NCBI GenBank assembly: GCA_025362295.1
Contig: JANYGX010000029.1
Location: 120,442-184,441, forward strand
Origin: Sphingomonadales bacterium
GTDB taxonomy: Bacteria > Pseudomonadota > Alphaproteobacteria > Sphingomonadales > Sphingomonadaceae
Length of the DNA: 64,000 bases
Direction of reading: 5' to 3'
Of the stretch, positions 1 to 9,536 are shown in pieces. A program made the translations under genes and the position numbers. Numbering within the stretch: the first letter of the stretch is position 1; each line of letters begins with the position of its first letter. A model generated the notes under the pieces. It was given only the letters and a program-made list of their open reading frames with translations. It was not told the DNA's origin and did not search any database.

Positions 1-429
1 GGTGTACCGATTGAGGGGCCACACCTTGATGACAAGTTCTGGATTGATCAATCTGCCGAAGTTGGAGCCAATTACGGTATTCCGGGAAAGCCCTTCACGC
101 CGGATCGCTGGCTCGTTGATGGTGATGTTGTGACCGTCGGTGAGCTTGAACTTTCGGTGGTGCATTGTCCGGGCCACACGCCGGGGCATGTGGTGTTGAT
201 CCATGAAGGCGCAAAAATTGCCTTTGTGGGTGATGTTATTTTTCAGGGTTCGATAGGCCGCACAGATTTTCCGCGTGGCAATCATCAAGATCTGCTCGAT
301 TCGATCACCAAGAAACTTTGGCCTTACGGAAATGACATGAACTTCGTGCCGGGTCATGGTGCGATGTCCACGTTTGGCGCCGAGCGAAAAAACAATCCGT
401 TTGTGAGCGATGCTGTGATGGGTCGCTAG
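1..429 (+). CDS. MBL-fold metallo-hydrolase, glyoxalase II-like (5' partial)
   Basis: The frame is open from the first base, so the gene starts upstream of the window and only the last 142 residues are seen. They include the motif HCPGHTPGHVV, a metal-binding Asp in FVGDVIF, and GHG in NFVPGHGAMST. This is the C-terminal half of a metallo-beta-lactamase fold of the YcbL/glyoxalase II type. Such enzymes bind one or two metal ions and hydrolyse thioesters such as S-lactoylglutathione. The N-terminal HxHxDH motif lies outside the window, so the substrate class cannot be refined. It ends with TAG and has no partner gene on its strand nearby. Confidence 0.85.
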   Translation, partial: GVPIEGPHLDDKFWIDQSAEVGANYGIPGKPFTPDRWLVDGDVVTVGELELSVVHCPGHTPGHVVLIHEGAKIAFVGDVIFQGSIGRTDFPRGNHQDLLDSITKKLWPYGNDMNFVPGHGAMSTFGAERKNNPFVSDAVMGR

Positions 430-498
430 TGTGATGCGTGGGTTGACGTATCATTGCGCATAGCATCATTCGCGGGATGATGATTGCTATCACCCGTC

Positions 499-518
499 AT
501 GCCGACGCATGTCGGCAT
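499..518. repeat. 8-bp inverted repeat in the intergenic gap
   Basis: ATGCCGAC and GTCGGCAT pair perfectly around a 4-nt loop. No T-run follows on either strand, so it is not a convincing intrinsic terminator. It lies just upstream of a strong Shine-Dalgarno-like sequence at 523-530 and could be an RNA hairpin or a protein site. Confidence 0.45.
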
Positions 519-539
519 AACGAAGGGAGGTGTATATCA

Positions 540-608
540 ATGAGTTCCCAAACCAAGTCACGTCATCGGGCGTTTAGTATAAGCCGTACTAGTGAGTTAA
601 TCGGATAG
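540..608 (+). CDS. Possible 22-aa peptide with strong ribosome binding site
   Basis: An ATG at 540 opens 22 codons (MSSQTKSRHRAFSISRTSEL, then Ile-Gly) ending in TAG. The sequence GAAGGGAGG ends about 9 nt before the ATG, a better ribosome binding site than most genes here have. The peptide is basic and serine-rich and I recognise no family. It sits between the MBL hydrolase and the convergent MAPEG gene. It could equally be a chance match to the ribosome site. Confidence 0.25.
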   Translation: MSSQTKSRHRAFSISRTSELIG

Positions 609-625
609 ACTTTTTTTGGCGTATC

Positions 626-1012
626 TTACCGCGCCAGCACAAACGCATAAACACTTAAACATACCAGCACAATAAATGTTCCCATCGCGCCACTGGCCCT
701 GAAAATATTCGGCGCCTTCATGGGCATCCCTATGGCGTGCAGCACACGTGTCACAACAGCCGCACCACCGGCAATTTTCAGCCACAAACTATTGCCGCCG
801 TCCGCCTCAATCAGGGCCATGAGGATGAGAATCAGTGGGATGTATTCCGAGAAGTTGCCGTGGGTGCGCATCCGGTTAAGGAGCTCCGGGTGGCCGCCGT
901 CGCCGATAGGGACAATGCCCTTAAGACGCAGCTGCACGACCCGAAAAGACAGTATGAAAAAAAGCAGGCCGCAGATTCCTGCGGTGGCCATAGTGATGGG
1001 TAAATGCAACAT
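626..1012 (-). CDS. MAPEG family membrane protein
   Basis: A 128-aa integral membrane protein with about four hydrophobic segments and the MAPEG signature region RMRTHGNFSEYIPLILILMAL at about residues 47-67. The family covers membrane-associated eicosanoid/glutathione enzymes. In bacteria these are short inner-membrane proteins, often glutathione S-transferase-like, with mostly unknown substrates. An ATG at 1024 is also in frame, but GGAGAG lies inside that extension, 6 nt before the ATG at 1012, so 1012 is the likely start. It stands alone on the minus strand. Confidence 0.85.
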   Translation of the reverse strand: MLHLPITMATAGICGLLFFILSFRVVQLRLKGIVPIGDGGHPELLNRMRTHGNFSEYIPLILILMALIEADGGNSLWLKIAGGAAVVTRVLHAIGMPMKAPNIFRASGAMGTFIVLVCLSVYAFVLAR

Positions 1013-1124
1013 GATTCTCTCCATTGGTTATTTATTATGGAGTGATGTTACCTTAATAATTTGTAAAGAGCAAGCAAAAAATGCTCATTCATGAAAAATA
1101 ATTTAACCAATTCGTTGAATGCGC

Positions 1125-1511
1125 CTAAAAATCCCCTAAAACAGCCTTTAATTTACCCTTGAGAGTTTCAGCATTAAACGGCTTCACGATGTAATTGTTC
1201 ACGCCTGCCTTCTTGGCAGCAATCACATTGTCGGTTTTTGATTCGGCGGTAACCATTATGAACGGGGTTTCTTTCAGGCCACTATCCGCGCGCACTTCTT
1301 TCAGCAGCTCAAAGCCTGTCATCGGCTCCATGTTCCAGTCCGAGATCACCAAACCGTAGCGCTTGTTGCGCATTTTTGAAAGCGCTACCGAGCCGTCTGT
1401 CGCTTCATCGACATTATCAAAACCAATCTGCTTCAGCAGATTATTTACAATGCGCAGCATGGTTTTATAATCATCGACGATAAGGATAGGCATGGACAGA
1501 TCAACACTCAT
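1125..1511 (-). CDS. Single-domain response regulator, CheY-like
   Basis: A 128-aa receiver domain with no output domain. It shows the acidic pair Asp13-Asp14, phospho-acceptor Asp58 (in VISDWNM), the switch Thr88 (MVTAES) and Lys110 in IVKPF. These proteins accept phosphate from a histidine kinase and act by binding a partner, classically the flagellar switch. The Trp after the acceptor Asp and the AESK sequence fit chemotaxis CheY or a stand-alone alphaproteobacterial receiver. AAGG lies 9 nt before the start. No cheA or other chemotaxis gene is adjacent, so assignment to chemotaxis is not proven. Confidence 0.9.
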   Translation of the reverse strand: MSVDLSMPILIVDDYKTMLRIVNNLLKQIGFDNVDEATDGSVALSKMRNKRYGLVISDWNMEPMTGFELLKEVRADSGLKETPFIMVTAESKTDNVIAAKKAGVNNYIVKPFNAETLKGKLKAVLGDF

Positions 1512-1618
1512 AAGACATTACCTTGAACTGATGGTTTAATTTATATTCACCAGAACATAGCCTTGAGGGATTAAATAAACCGTAAAGCTTCAGGCCAATA
1601 TGCGACCAGAGGATAATA

Positions 1619-2590
1619 ATGCAGGTTTTTGATGGCTCCGGCCGGCTGCCGGACTCGCTCAGGGGGGGTGTTGTGGCCCTTGGAAATTTTGACGGGTTTC
1701 ACCGTGGCCATCAGGCGGTTGTCGGGGCAGCGGGGAGGGTGGCCGGCAATAAGCCTCTGGGAATGCTGACCTTCACCCCGCACCCTGTGCGCTATTTCAA
1801 GCCCGAACTGCCGCCCTTCATGCTGTCGTCCGATCATCAGAAGGCGGATTTATTACGCCAATTTGGCGCTGATTATGCAGTTTTTATGCCTTTTAATCAG
1901 TTGCTTGCAGAGGTAACGGCGGAAGAGTTTGCAAGCCTTATACTGGTTGATCAGCTGGGTTGTTCTCATGTGGTGTGCGGCGATGATTTCACCTATGGTC
2001 ACAAGCGTGGCGGCTCGGCGAAATTGCTGATCGAGCAAGGCGCAAGGTTAGGATTTGGGGTCACAGCCCTTGCACCGGTCGGCACCAGTCATCAGAGCGC
2101 CTATGCTTCAACCGTTGTGCGCAAGGCTCTTGAGGCGGGCCAGCCAAAGGCTGCGGCGGAAAGTCTGGGTCGCTGGTGGTCTATTGAAGGCATTGTTGAA
2201 CACGGCGACGCGCGGGGCCGGACCATTGGATTTCCGACGGCCAATCTCGGTCTGAGTGACTATCAGCGGCCCCACTATGGAGTTTATGCGGTGCGGCTGG
2301 AGGTAGCTGGGCGAATGTATGATGGGGTCGCCAACATTGGCACGAAGCCCACATTCAACCCGCCACGGGAGCTGGTCGAAGTGCATATTTTTGATTTTGC
2401 TGACGATATTTATGAAAAAGTTGTGCAGGTGGAATTGGTTGAGTTCATTCGGAAGGAGCAGCGATTTGATGGACTGGACGCGCTGAAACAGCAGATCGCG
2501 ATTGATTCGGCGACAGCACGAAAAATCCTGCGCCAGCAGGGGTATAGCCAGAACAGGTTTCCGGTGGTGACACGCGCTAATTTTGCCTGA
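1619..2590 (+). CDS. ribF: Bifunctional riboflavin kinase / FAD synthetase
   Basis: A 323-aa protein that phosphorylates riboflavin to FMN and adenylylates FMN to FAD. The N-terminal FAD synthetase domain carries the nucleotidyltransferase motif GNFDGFHRGH (HxGH at residues 28-31). The C-terminal flavokinase domain starts near residue 185 and has GRTIGFPTANL at about 200-210. AGAGGA lies 6 nt before the ATG. It directly precedes ileS and lspA, the common proteobacterial order ribF-ileS-lspA. Confidence 0.96.
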   Translation: MQVFDGSGRLPDSLRGGVVALGNFDGFHRGHQAVVGAAGRVAGNKPLGMLTFTPHPVRYFKPELPPFMLSSDHQKADLLRQFGADYAVFMPFNQLLAEVTAEEFASLILVDQLGCSHVVCGDDFTYGHKRGGSAKLLIEQGARLGFGVTALAPVGTSHQSAYASTVVRKALEAGQPKAAAESLGRWWSIEGIVEHGDARGRTIGFPTANLGLSDYQRPHYGVYAVRLEVAGRMYDGVANIGTKPTFNPPRELVEVHIFDFADDIYEKVVQVELVEFIRKEQRFDGLDALKQQIAIDSATARKILRQQGYSQNRFPVVTRANFA

Positions 2591-2628
2591 GCTTGCTTTT
2601 AGGGAAGGGGGACCGCTAAAAGCCGGTT

Positions 2629-5484
2629 ATGACTGAAAAACCCGATTACCGCTCGACTGTCTTCCTCCCCACCACCGATTTCCCCATGAAAGCCGGGCTG
2701 GCTGAGCAGGAGCCCAAGTGGCTTGCTCATTGGGCGGCGACCGATGCCTATGGCAAGTTGCGCACAGCTCGCAAAGGCCGGGAAAAGTTCATCCTGCATG
2801 ACGGCCCACCTTATGCCAATGGCGACATCCACATCGGCCATGCGCTCAATAAGACGCTGAAAGATGTGGTGGTGCGCACCCAATCCATGCTGGGGAAAGA
2901 CGCGCCCTACGTGCCCGGCTGGGACTGCCACGGCTTGCCGATTGAATGGAAAATCGAAGAGAAATACCGCGCCAAGAAATTGAACAAGGACGAGGTTGAT
3001 CCGGTTGAGTTCCGCCGCGAGTGCCGCGAGTTCGCTGCCCATTGGGTGGGGGTGCAGCGCGAACAGTTCAAGCGGCTGGGCATCTGGGGCGATTGGGACA
3101 ATCCGTACCTGACGATGAATTATGATTCAGAAGCCGTGATTGTGTCGGAGCTGTTGAAGTTCGCCGACAATGGCACGCTATACCGCGGGGCCAAGCCGGT
3201 GATGTGGTCGCCAGTGGAGAAAACAGCGCTCGCTGATGCTGAAATTGAATACAAGGATATAATCAGCACGCAGATTGATGTGGGGTTTGAGATTGTCTCG
3301 TCGCCCAACTGCTCTAAAATTCAGACGCACATCAACGAGGGTAAGAAAGTGCACGCGGTCATCTGGACGACAACGCCGTGGACAATACCTGTGAATCAGG
3401 CGATCGCTTATGGGCCAGAGTTGGAGTACACACTTATTCATGTCGTTGCCGCTATGGGTGATGAGCGAGACGCCAATACTGGCAAAATTATTCAGCCGGG
3501 CGCATTGGTTGAGCCCGGCGGTGACTACTTAATCGCTAGAAGCCTATTTGAAGAATTTAGGGAGCGCAGTCGGCTGCTCTTTACAAAAGACAATATAATT
3601 TGGGAAGGCAAAGGTTCCGAACTCGCTGGCACCGTCGCTCGCCATCCGATGCACCATCTTGGCGGATTCTTTGCAGAGCCCCGCCCGTTCCTGCCTGGCG
3701 ATTTCGTCACTACCGAGCAAGGCACCGGCCTTGTTCACATGGCACCGGACCATGGCGAGGATGATTTTGCCTTGTGCAAGATGCACGGCATCAACCCGGT
3801 GTTCGCCGTTACTGCTGACGGCAAATATCGCGACGATTGGCTATGGCTTGCTGGGCAGGGACCGGTGATCAACCCGAAGTTGAATGCGCCGGATGGGCCG
3901 ATCTGCTCGGATTTGCGGGAGAGCGGTGGGCTGATGGCGCCGCCACAATATTACCCGCACAGCTACCCGCATAGTTGGCGATCCAAGGCTAAGGTGATTT
4001 ACCGCTGCACGCCGCAGTGGTTTGTGCGGATGGATGGGGCAGCGCCAAGCTTGCGCCAAACCGCCCTTACGGCCATCGCCGATACCCGCTGGGTGCCAGA
4101 GAAAGGCGAGAACCGCATCCGCTCGATGGTGGAAGGCCGCCCAGACTGGGTGCTCTCCCGCCAGCGCGCCTGGGGTGCGCCGATCACGTTGATTGTCGAA
4201 AAAGCGACGGGCACCATCCTCAACGACGAGGCCACCAACCAGCGCATCATCGCCGCCATCAACGCCGACGGCGCCGATGCCTGGTACACCCGCGATGTGA
4301 AAGAATTTTATCCAGCGTTTGATCCCGCCATCCACGAGCAAGTCTTCGATATTCTCGATGTGTGGTTCGACAGCGGTTGCACCCATGCGTTTTGTGTCGA
4401 AAAGCGTGACGACCTCAAGCGCGAAACTGGCACCACCATCATGTATCTCGAAGGCAGCGACCAGCATCGTGGCTGGTTTCAATCTTCGCTCTTAGAAAGT
4501 TGCGGCACGCGCGGGCGTGCACCATATGATGTGGTGCTCACCCACGGCATGACGCTCGATGGCAAGGGCATCAAAATGTCCAAGTCGCTTGGCAACACCG
4601 TCGATCCGCTGCTGGTCATCAAGGACAACGGCGCCGATATTTTGCGCCTGTGGGTAGTTAGTGTCGATTATCAGGAAGACAATCGCATCAGCAAGGATAT
4701 CCTGACCGGTTGCGTTGATAGCTACCGCAAATTGCGCAACACGTTGCGCTATCTGATGGGTGGCTTGCATGGGTTTACCGATGCTGAAATGTTGCCATAC
4801 GAGCAAATGCCAGAGCTGGAACAATGGGTGCTCAACCGTGTGGCAGAAGTTGATGCCGTGGTGCGCCAATCAACAGCGGATTTCGATTTCACCAGCCTCT
4901 ACACCACAGTCTATCAATTCTGCATTCAGGACCTGTCGGCTTTCTATTTCGATGTCCGCAAAGATAGCCTCTATTGCGACGGCAAAAACGCAGTCCGCCG
5001 CCGTGCCAACCGCACGGTGATGAACATAGTGTTTGATTGCCTCGTCACATGGCTGGCACCCATATTGGTGTTCACAGCCGAAGAGGCGTGGCAAGCACGC
5101 TACCCGGACAGCGACTCTGTTCATGAGCAAGAATGGATGACAATTCCAGCCGCGTGGCTGAACCAGACGCTCGCCGAAAAATGGGCGCGCATCCGCACCA
5201 TCCGCAGCGAGGTAACCGCAGCCCTTGAAGTAGAGCGGCGCGAAAAACGCATAGGCTCATCGCTGGAAAGCGCGCCAGTGATTGCCGGGCTTGGTGATTT
5301 GGCGGAACTCGACTGGGCAGAAATTTGCATCACGTCAGGGTTCACAGCCTTGGACGCGGATCGTGTCTCCATCACGCACCAAGCCGCGTCTGGCCACAAA
5401 TGCGCGCGCTGCTGGCGGATTTTGCCAGAGGTGAATGCGCGGGAATTATGTTTGCGCTGCGATGCTGTGGTCGGCACATCATGA
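2629..5484 (+). CDS. ileS: Isoleucyl-tRNA synthetase
   Basis: A 951-aa class I synthetase that charges tRNA-Ile. HIGH is at residues 68-71 ([12 protein letters not shown]) and KMSKS at 649-653 ([10 protein letters not shown]). The large CP1 editing insertion lies between them and includes WTTTPWTIP. The C-terminus ends in a zinc ribbon with Cys925, Cys928, Cys941 and Cys944, as in the E. coli-type enzyme. Length is normal for bacterial IleS. The TGA stop overlaps the ATG of lspA in an ATGA tetranucleotide, suggesting coupled translation. Confidence 0.98.
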   Translation: MTEKPDYRSTVFLPTTDFPMKAGLAEQEPKWLAHWAATDAYGKLRTARKGREKFILHDGPPYANGDIHIGHALNKTLKDVVVRTQSMLGKDAPYVPGWDCHGLPIEWKIEEKYRAKKLNKDEVDPVEFRRECREFAAHWVGVQREQFKRLGIWGDWDNPYLTMNYDSEAVIVSELLKFADNGTLYRGAKPVMWSPVEKTALADAEIEYKDIISTQIDVGFEIVSSPNCSKIQTHINEGKKVHAVIWTTTPWTIPVNQAIAYGPELEYTLIHVVAAMGDERDANTGKIIQPGALVEPGGDYLIARSLFEEFRERSRLLFTKDNIIWEGKGSELAGTVARHPMHHLGGFFAEPRPFLPGDFVTTEQGTGLVHMAPDHGEDDFALCKMHGINPVFAVTADGKYRDDWLWLAGQGPVINPKLNAPDGPICSDLRESGGLMAPPQYYPHSYPHSWRSKAKVIYRCTPQWFVRMDGAAPSLRQTALTAIADTRWVPEKGENRIRSMVEGRPDWVLSRQRAWGAPITLIVEKATGTILNDEATNQRIIAAINADGADAWYTRDVKEFYPAFDPAIHEQVFDILDVWFDSGCTHAFCVEKRDDLKRETGTTIMYLEGSDQHRGWFQSSLLESCGTRGRAPYDVVLTHGMTLDGKGIKMSKSLGNTVDPLLVIKDNGADILRLWVVSVDYQEDNRISKDILTGCVDSYRKLRNTLRYLMGGLHGFTDAEMLPYEQMPELEQWVLNRVAEVDAVVRQSTADFDFTSLYTTVYQFCIQDLSAFYFDVRKDSLYCDGKNAVRRRANRTVMNIVFDCLVTWLAPILVFTAEEAWQARYPDSDSVHEQEWMTIPAAWLNQTLAEKWARIRTIRSEVTAALEVERREKRIGSSLESAPVIAGLGDLAELDWAEICITSGFTALDADRVSITHQAASGHKCARCWRILPEVNARELCLRCDAVVGTS

Positions 5485-6056
5485 ACGCTGATCATGTGAC
5501 ACCCACTCAAAGCGGGCGAGCGAAGACTATCATCTTTACATATCTGCTCTCCCTGATCGTCTTTGTTCTCGACCAACTCAGCAAGTTAGCCATTTTGCAG
5601 CACTTCAAAGCTTTTGCCGAATGCGGCCCCGATAGCCCTTATGCTGCCCAGTCTTGCGATCAGCCATTCATGCCATTCATCAACTTCACCATGGTATGGA
5701 ACCACGGCGTGTCGATGAGCATGATCCAGGGCGGCAGCAGTGTCACCCGATGGGTTATCACCATCCTCACCTCGATCGTCGCTCTGATTGTCGCCTGGTG
5801 GATCAGTCGCGAGAAAGATAAGTGGCAGCTGGCCGCTTACGGCCTGATTCTGGGTGGAGCGCTGGGTAACATCCTCGACCGCATCCGCTACGGTGCAGTG
5901 GTCGATTTTATCCGGGCTCATGCCCAAATCATGGGCACTGAACGGTCTTTCTGGGTGTTTAACGTGGCAGATGCGGCAATCACCGCAGGGGTTATGCTTC
6001 TTTTGTTGCGCTCCGTCGCCGGAAGCGGCAAACAGGATATTCACACTTCAAGCTAA
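5481..6056 (+). CDS. lspA: Lipoprotein signal peptidase (signal peptidase II)
   Basis: A 191-aa inner-membrane aspartyl protease that cleaves the signal peptide of prolipoproteins. It has about four TM helices. The two conserved catalytic-Asp blocks are visible: [20 protein letters not shown] and [11 protein letters not shown]. An early VLDQLSK motif is also present. The frame is open further upstream inside ileS, but the ATG at 5481 overlaps the ileS stop and gives the usual family N-terminus. The next gene encodes a lipoprotein, a plausible substrate. Confidence 0.96.
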   Translation: MNADHVTPTQSGRAKTIIFTYLLSLIVFVLDQLSKLAILQHFKAFAECGPDSPYAAQSCDQPFMPFINFTMVWNHGVSMSMIQGGSSVTRWVITILTSIVALIVAWWISREKDKWQLAAYGLILGGALGNILDRIRYGAVVDFIRAHAQIMGTERSFWVFNVADAAITAGVMLLLLRSVAGSGKQDIHTSS

Positions 6057-6066
6057 AGGCGATGTC

Positions 6067-6528
6067 ATGAACACACGTTTACTCTTCTCAGGTTTGCTGC
6101 TTGCCACATTGGTGACAGGCTGCTCCGGTTTCCGCAGGGCGGTTGGCGTGGACAAGAACGCGCCGGATGAATTTGCCGTTTCGAAACAGGCGCCGCTGGT
6201 TGTGCCGCCCGACTTTGCCCTGCGACCACCGCGCCCAGGCGCACCCCGCCCGACTGAGATTGATTCTCAAGGTCAAGCCATAGAGGCATTGTTTGGTGTA
6301 ACGGCGCAACCAGCCCGCAGCGCTGGTGAGCAAGCATTACTGGAACGTGCAGGGGCTACCAAAGCGGCACCAGAGGCTCGCACTCTGTTGCGAGACGACG
6401 GCACAATCGTCGCCGACAAAGGGGTGTTCCTGAAAGAATTGCTGGCTACTGAAAATGGCGTCAAGCAAACAGATGGGATTTCAGTGCAAGAGGGCGGCAC
6501 TGTGACAAAGGGTAAAAAGAAGAAATAG
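6067..6528 (+). CDS. DUF3035-like lipoprotein
   Basis: A 153-aa protein with a lipoprotein signal peptide: hydrophobic residues 5-17 and lipobox LVTGC with Cys19. The mature part is Pro/Ala-rich (VVPPDFALRPPRPGAPRPTE) and ends in a basic tail KGKKKK. The VVPPDFxLRPP pattern matches the DUF3035 family of alphaproteobacterial lipoproteins, whose function is unknown. It starts 10 nt after lspA and is probably co-transcribed with it. The start was placed at the ATG that gives the signal peptide; upstream in-frame sequence lies within lspA. Confidence 0.85.
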   Translation: MNTRLLFSGLLLATLVTGCSGFRRAVGVDKNAPDEFAVSKQAPLVVPPDFALRPPRPGAPRPTEIDSQGQAIEALFGVTAQPARSAGEQALLERAGATKAAPEARTLLRDDGTIVADKGVFLKELLATENGVKQTDGISVQEGGTVTKGKKKK

Positions 6529-6573
6529 GCTTGTGACGAATTGACACTGGTTTAAAATTTACAGAGGCACTAA

Positions 6574-6783
6574 TTGTTCACTATGCATGTATTTATGATT
6601 TTTCTTATTATTGCCGCTGCCATTGCAACGATATTTGTGCTTGGCAGGGGTATATATATCATGGCATCCGGCAAAGACGTTACGGGTGAGAAATCGAACC
6701 AGATGATGTGGTACCGTGTTTTGTTTCAAGGCCTTACAATCGCTTTGGTCTTGGCAATGGCCGGAATGGCTGCCAAGCATTGA
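6574..6783 (+). CDS. HIG1-type twin transmembrane protein
   Basis: A 69-aa protein with two TM helices (about residues 7-29 and 48-66) separated by a polar loop, GKDVTGEKSNQMMWYRVLFQ. The G.DVTG..SN.MM.YRVLFQ pattern is that of the bacterial HIG1_N family, seen next to cob(I)yrinic acid adenosyltransferase or other housekeeping genes in alphaproteobacteria. Eukaryotic relatives assist respiratory complexes; the bacterial role is unclear. Start choice is open: TTG at 6574 has AGAGG 6 nt upstream, while ATG at 6583 has it 15 nt upstream. The stop overlaps the TTG start of cmk as TTGA. Confidence 0.8.
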   Translation: MFTMHVFMIFLIIAAAIATIFVLGRGIYIMASGKDVTGEKSNQMMWYRVLFQGLTIALVLAMAGMAAKH

Positions 6784-7433
6784 TCATTGCTGTCGATGGG
6801 CCTAGCGCTTCGGGCAAAGGCACCCTAGCACGAGCCTTAGCCGAGCACTTCAAGCTTGAGCATCTGGACACCGGCTCCCTGTATCGTTGTGTTGCGCTTT
6901 CCATGCAACTGGCTGGCCATAATTTTCAAGACGAAGCCTTGGCTATAAAAGCAGCACATCACCTCGTTCCCGAATTGATCAATCATCCTGCATTGCGCAC
7001 AGAAACAATCGGGGCAGGGGCTTCCATTGTTTCTGCCTACCCAGCTGTGCGGCAGGCTTTGCTGCAATTTCAGCGCGATTTTGCACATAGTCCATCGGGC
7101 GCCGTGCTGGATGGCCGTGATATCGGGACGGTGGTTTGCCCAGACGCCGATGCTAAGATATTCCTGACAGCGGCTGTGGACGTGCGGGCCAGACGGCGGG
7201 AGCAGGAGTTGATTGAATGCGGCATGCCACAACCCTATTTAACCATTTTGGCCGATTTGAACAAACGTGACGAACGGGATGCAAGCCGTCCCACAGCACC
7301 CTTGAAGGCTGCGCCGGATGCACTCTTGCTGGATAGCTCTAATCTTGGTAAGGAAAATACTATTGTTGAGGCTATACGTCTCATCAACACACATCTTCTA
7401 CAGAAGGTGCGGCTCACTTCAGAGCAGAGTTAG
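6780..7433 (+). CDS. cmk: Cytidylate kinase
   Basis: A 217-aa kinase that converts CMP/dCMP to CDP/dCDP. The P-loop DGPSASGKGT is at residues 6-15, LDTGSLYR follows, and DGRDIGTVV is the conserved mid-protein block. The reading frame gives the family N-terminus (IIAVDGPSASGKG) only from the TTG at 6780, which overlaps the stop of the HIG1 gene as TTGA. No ATG fits. The order cmk-rpsA-ihfB is conserved across Proteobacteria. Confidence 0.96.
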   Translation: MIIAVDGPSASGKGTLARALAEHFKLEHLDTGSLYRCVALSMQLAGHNFQDEALAIKAAHHLVPELINHPALRTETIGAGASIVSAYPAVRQALLQFQRDFAHSPSGAVLDGRDIGTVVCPDADAKIFLTAAVDVRARRREQELIECGMPQPYLTILADLNKRDERDASRPTAPLKAAPDALLLDSSNLGKENTIVEAIRLINTHLLQKVRLTSEQS

Positions 7434-7434
7434 T

Positions 7435-7530
7435 ATGACCGGTATAGCCATGGTGGCTGGCCGCGCATACGAAAGACCCGGTTGGTCCATATTCAGGATC
7501 GCCGGTTACAGGAGTTTTTCTTTTGAGTAA
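7435..7530 (+). CDS. Possible 31-aa leader frame overlapping the rpsA start
   Basis: Between cmk and rpsA an ATG one base after the cmk stop opens 31 codons (MTGIAMVAGRAYERPG..., ending SFSFE). The frame ends at TAA 7528-7530, running 8 nt into rpsA in another frame. The stretch also folds: AGCCA/TGGCT at 7446-7458 and GACC/GGTC at 7475-7487. Leader structures upstream of rpsA mediate S1 autoregulation in Enterobacteria; a role here is inference. No strong ribosome site precedes the ATG, so the conserved unit may be RNA structure rather than a peptide. Confidence 0.3.
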   Translation: MTGIAMVAGRAYERPGWSIFRIAGYRSFSFE

Positions 7531-9280
7531 TCTCGCCCATTCCACAATCTCTAGCCCCGGTATGCCAACTCGGGATGACTTCGCCGCCATGCTGGACGGA
7601 AAGTTCGGCAAGTCCGCCTCTTTTGATGGCAAAGTTGTTAAAGGCATCGTCACCGGTATTGAAAATGATCTGGTGGTCATTGATGTTGGCCTGAAATCAG
7701 AAGGCCGTGTGCCGTTGCGCGAATTCGCTGCACCGGGCATGAAAGCTGAAATTAATATTGGTGACACCATCGACATTTACGTTGATCGCGTTGAAAATGC
7801 CCACGGTGAAGCTATGCTTAGCCGCGATCGTGCCCGCCGCGAGGCCGCTTGGGATAAGCTTGAAACGCAATATACCGAGGGTGTGCGTGTTGATGGTACA
7901 ATCTTTGGCCGTGTCAAAGGCGGCTTTACAGTCGATTTATCCGGCGCGGTAGCATTTTTGCCAGGCAGTCAGGTGGATGTGCGGCCAATTCGCGATATTA
8001 CGCCGCTAATGAACATTGCCCAACCTTTTCAGATTTTGAAAATGGACCGTCGCCGTGGCAACATTGTCGTGTCACGCCGTGCTGTACTTGAAGAAAGCCG
8101 TGCCGAAGCCCGGACAGGCCTTCTCACCAGCCTCGCTGAGGGTCAAGTGATTGATGGTACTGTTAAAAATATTACAGATTACGGTGCGTTTGTTGATCTC
8201 GGCGGCATTGATGGTTTGCTCCATGTGACAGACATGAGTTACAAGCGCGTCTCTCACCCGTCTGAAGTTATTAACATCGGTGATGTGGTGAAGGTACAAA
8301 TTGTTCGCATAAACCGCGAAACGCAGCGTATCTCGCTTGGTATGAAGCAACTGGAAGCAGATCCGTGGGAAGGCGCCGTGGAGAAATATCCGCTGGGCAT
8401 GCGTATGTCCGGACGCATCACAAACATCACCGACTATGGTGCATTTGTTGAGCTTGAAGCCGGTATTGAAGGCCTGGTTCACGTGTCTGAAATGAGCTGG
8501 ACCAAAAAGAATGTCCACCCTGGCAAAATTGTTTCTACCAGCCAGGAAGTTGAGGTCGTCGTGCTGGAGGTTGATACTGAAAAGCGTCGTATTTCCTTAG
8601 GCTTGAAACAATGTATTGAGAATCCATGGGTGACATTTGCTGAAAAATACCCAGCCGGTTCTATTGTTGAGGGTGAAGTTAAAAATACTACGGAGTTCGG
8701 TCTATTCATAGGTTTGGATGGCGATGTTGACGGTATGGTTCACATGTCTGATATCGCTCATGACAAAACAGGCGAAGAAGCGCTTTCAAGCTATCATAAA
8801 GGTGAAACAGTTAAGGCTGTCGTGCTTGAAGCGGATGCTGAGAAAGAACGTATCAGTCTTGGCATCAAGCAGCTGGACGGCACAAAAGCCAAATCTAGTG
8901 GCCCTGCCGCTGCACCGAAAGAATCATCCGAGAAACGCAAGGGTGACGTGGTCACGGTGACAGTTTCGGCTGTCAATGATGGTGGCATCGAAGTTAAATT
9001 GAGTGAAACTAGCCCGATTATCTTCATCAAACGCAATGACCTGAGTAGGGATCGCGACGAGCAACGTCCAGATCGGTTCCAGGTTGGGCAGAAAGTTGAT
9101 GCAATGGTGACTGGGATTGACCGTGCCAGTAAACAGCCAACTCTGTCTATTAAAGTAATGCAGATTAAAGAAGAGCAGCAAGCCGTAGCGCAATATGGCT
9201 CTTCCGATTCCGGCGCTTCGCTTGGAGATATACTTGGTGCTGCTTTAAGTCGTGCTAAAACAGACAAAGCAGCGAAATAA
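7523..9280 (+). CDS. rpsA: 30S ribosomal protein S1
   Basis: A 585-aa protein with six successive S1 RNA-binding domains, roughly at residues 35-100, 118-184, 205-273, 290-360, 377-445 and 480-555. The repeated NITDYGAFVDL, GLLHVTDMSY and QRISLGMKQL blocks are clear. It holds mRNA on the small ribosomal subunit and melts leader structure. The start is TTG with GGAG 8 nt upstream; no ATG gives the family N-terminus. It lies between cmk and ihfB and is followed by a strong terminator. Confidence 0.97.
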   Translation: MSNLAHSTISSPGMPTRDDFAAMLDGKFGKSASFDGKVVKGIVTGIENDLVVIDVGLKSEGRVPLREFAAPGMKAEINIGDTIDIYVDRVENAHGEAMLSRDRARREAAWDKLETQYTEGVRVDGTIFGRVKGGFTVDLSGAVAFLPGSQVDVRPIRDITPLMNIAQPFQILKMDRRRGNIVVSRRAVLEESRAEARTGLLTSLAEGQVIDGTVKNITDYGAFVDLGGIDGLLHVTDMSYKRVSHPSEVINIGDVVKVQIVRINRETQRISLGMKQLEADPWEGAVEKYPLGMRMSGRITNITDYGAFVELEAGIEGLVHVSEMSWTKKNVHPGKIVSTSQEVEVVVLEVDTEKRRISLGLKQCIENPWVTFAEKYPAGSIVEGEVKNTTEFGLFIGLDGDVDGMVHMSDIAHDKTGEEALSSYHKGETVKAVVLEADAEKERISLGIKQLDGTKAKSSGPAAAPKESSEKRKGDVVTVTVSAVNDGGIEVKLSETSPIIFIKRNDLSRDRDEQRPDRFQVGQKVDAMVTGIDRASKQPTLSIKVMQIKEEQQAVAQYGSSDSGASLGDILGAALSRAKTDKAAK

Positions 9281-9300
9281 ACTTTACACTACCCAATTAA

Positions 9301-9347
9301 AATAATAGCTGTCTTATACAATCGTATAAGGCAGCTATTATTTTTTT
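9301..9347 (+). terminator. Intrinsic terminator of rpsA
   Basis: A 19-bp stem (9301-9319 with 9324-9342) has one G-U pair and a 4-nt loop AATC, and is followed by a T-run. It lies 21 nt after the rpsA stop. The stem is AT-rich but long. The A-rich start of the stem could also serve the opposite strand. Confidence 0.85.
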
Positions 9348-9536
9348 ATGCCTCTTGCAGTTATGTTTCACTAGACTTAATATAGCGTTAGCTCTGAATG
9401 TTTCCGGGGTGAATTGACAATGTATCTTATTAATGGTCATTGTAACAATATATATGCGTTGCATCATGTAATCTAATTTAAAGGGGAACCTCAGCTTTGT
9501 CGGGTTCTTTTATACAAAACACCCAAAGAGGGATCC

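Noticed and set aside
3841..4482. 213-codon open frame on the minus strand inside ileS.
   Set aside because: It lies fully within the conserved ileS coding region and has no recognisable domain or ribosome site.
9414..9442. Perfect TTGACA upstream of ihfB.
   Set aside because: At 16-18 nt spacing the -10 hexamers match TATAAT at only about half the positions, so a promoter there is not supported.
9490..9512. GAACC/GGTTC hairpin followed by TTTTA upstream of ihfB, possibly an attenuator.
   Set aside because: Only five base pairs with a long loop; too weak to support.
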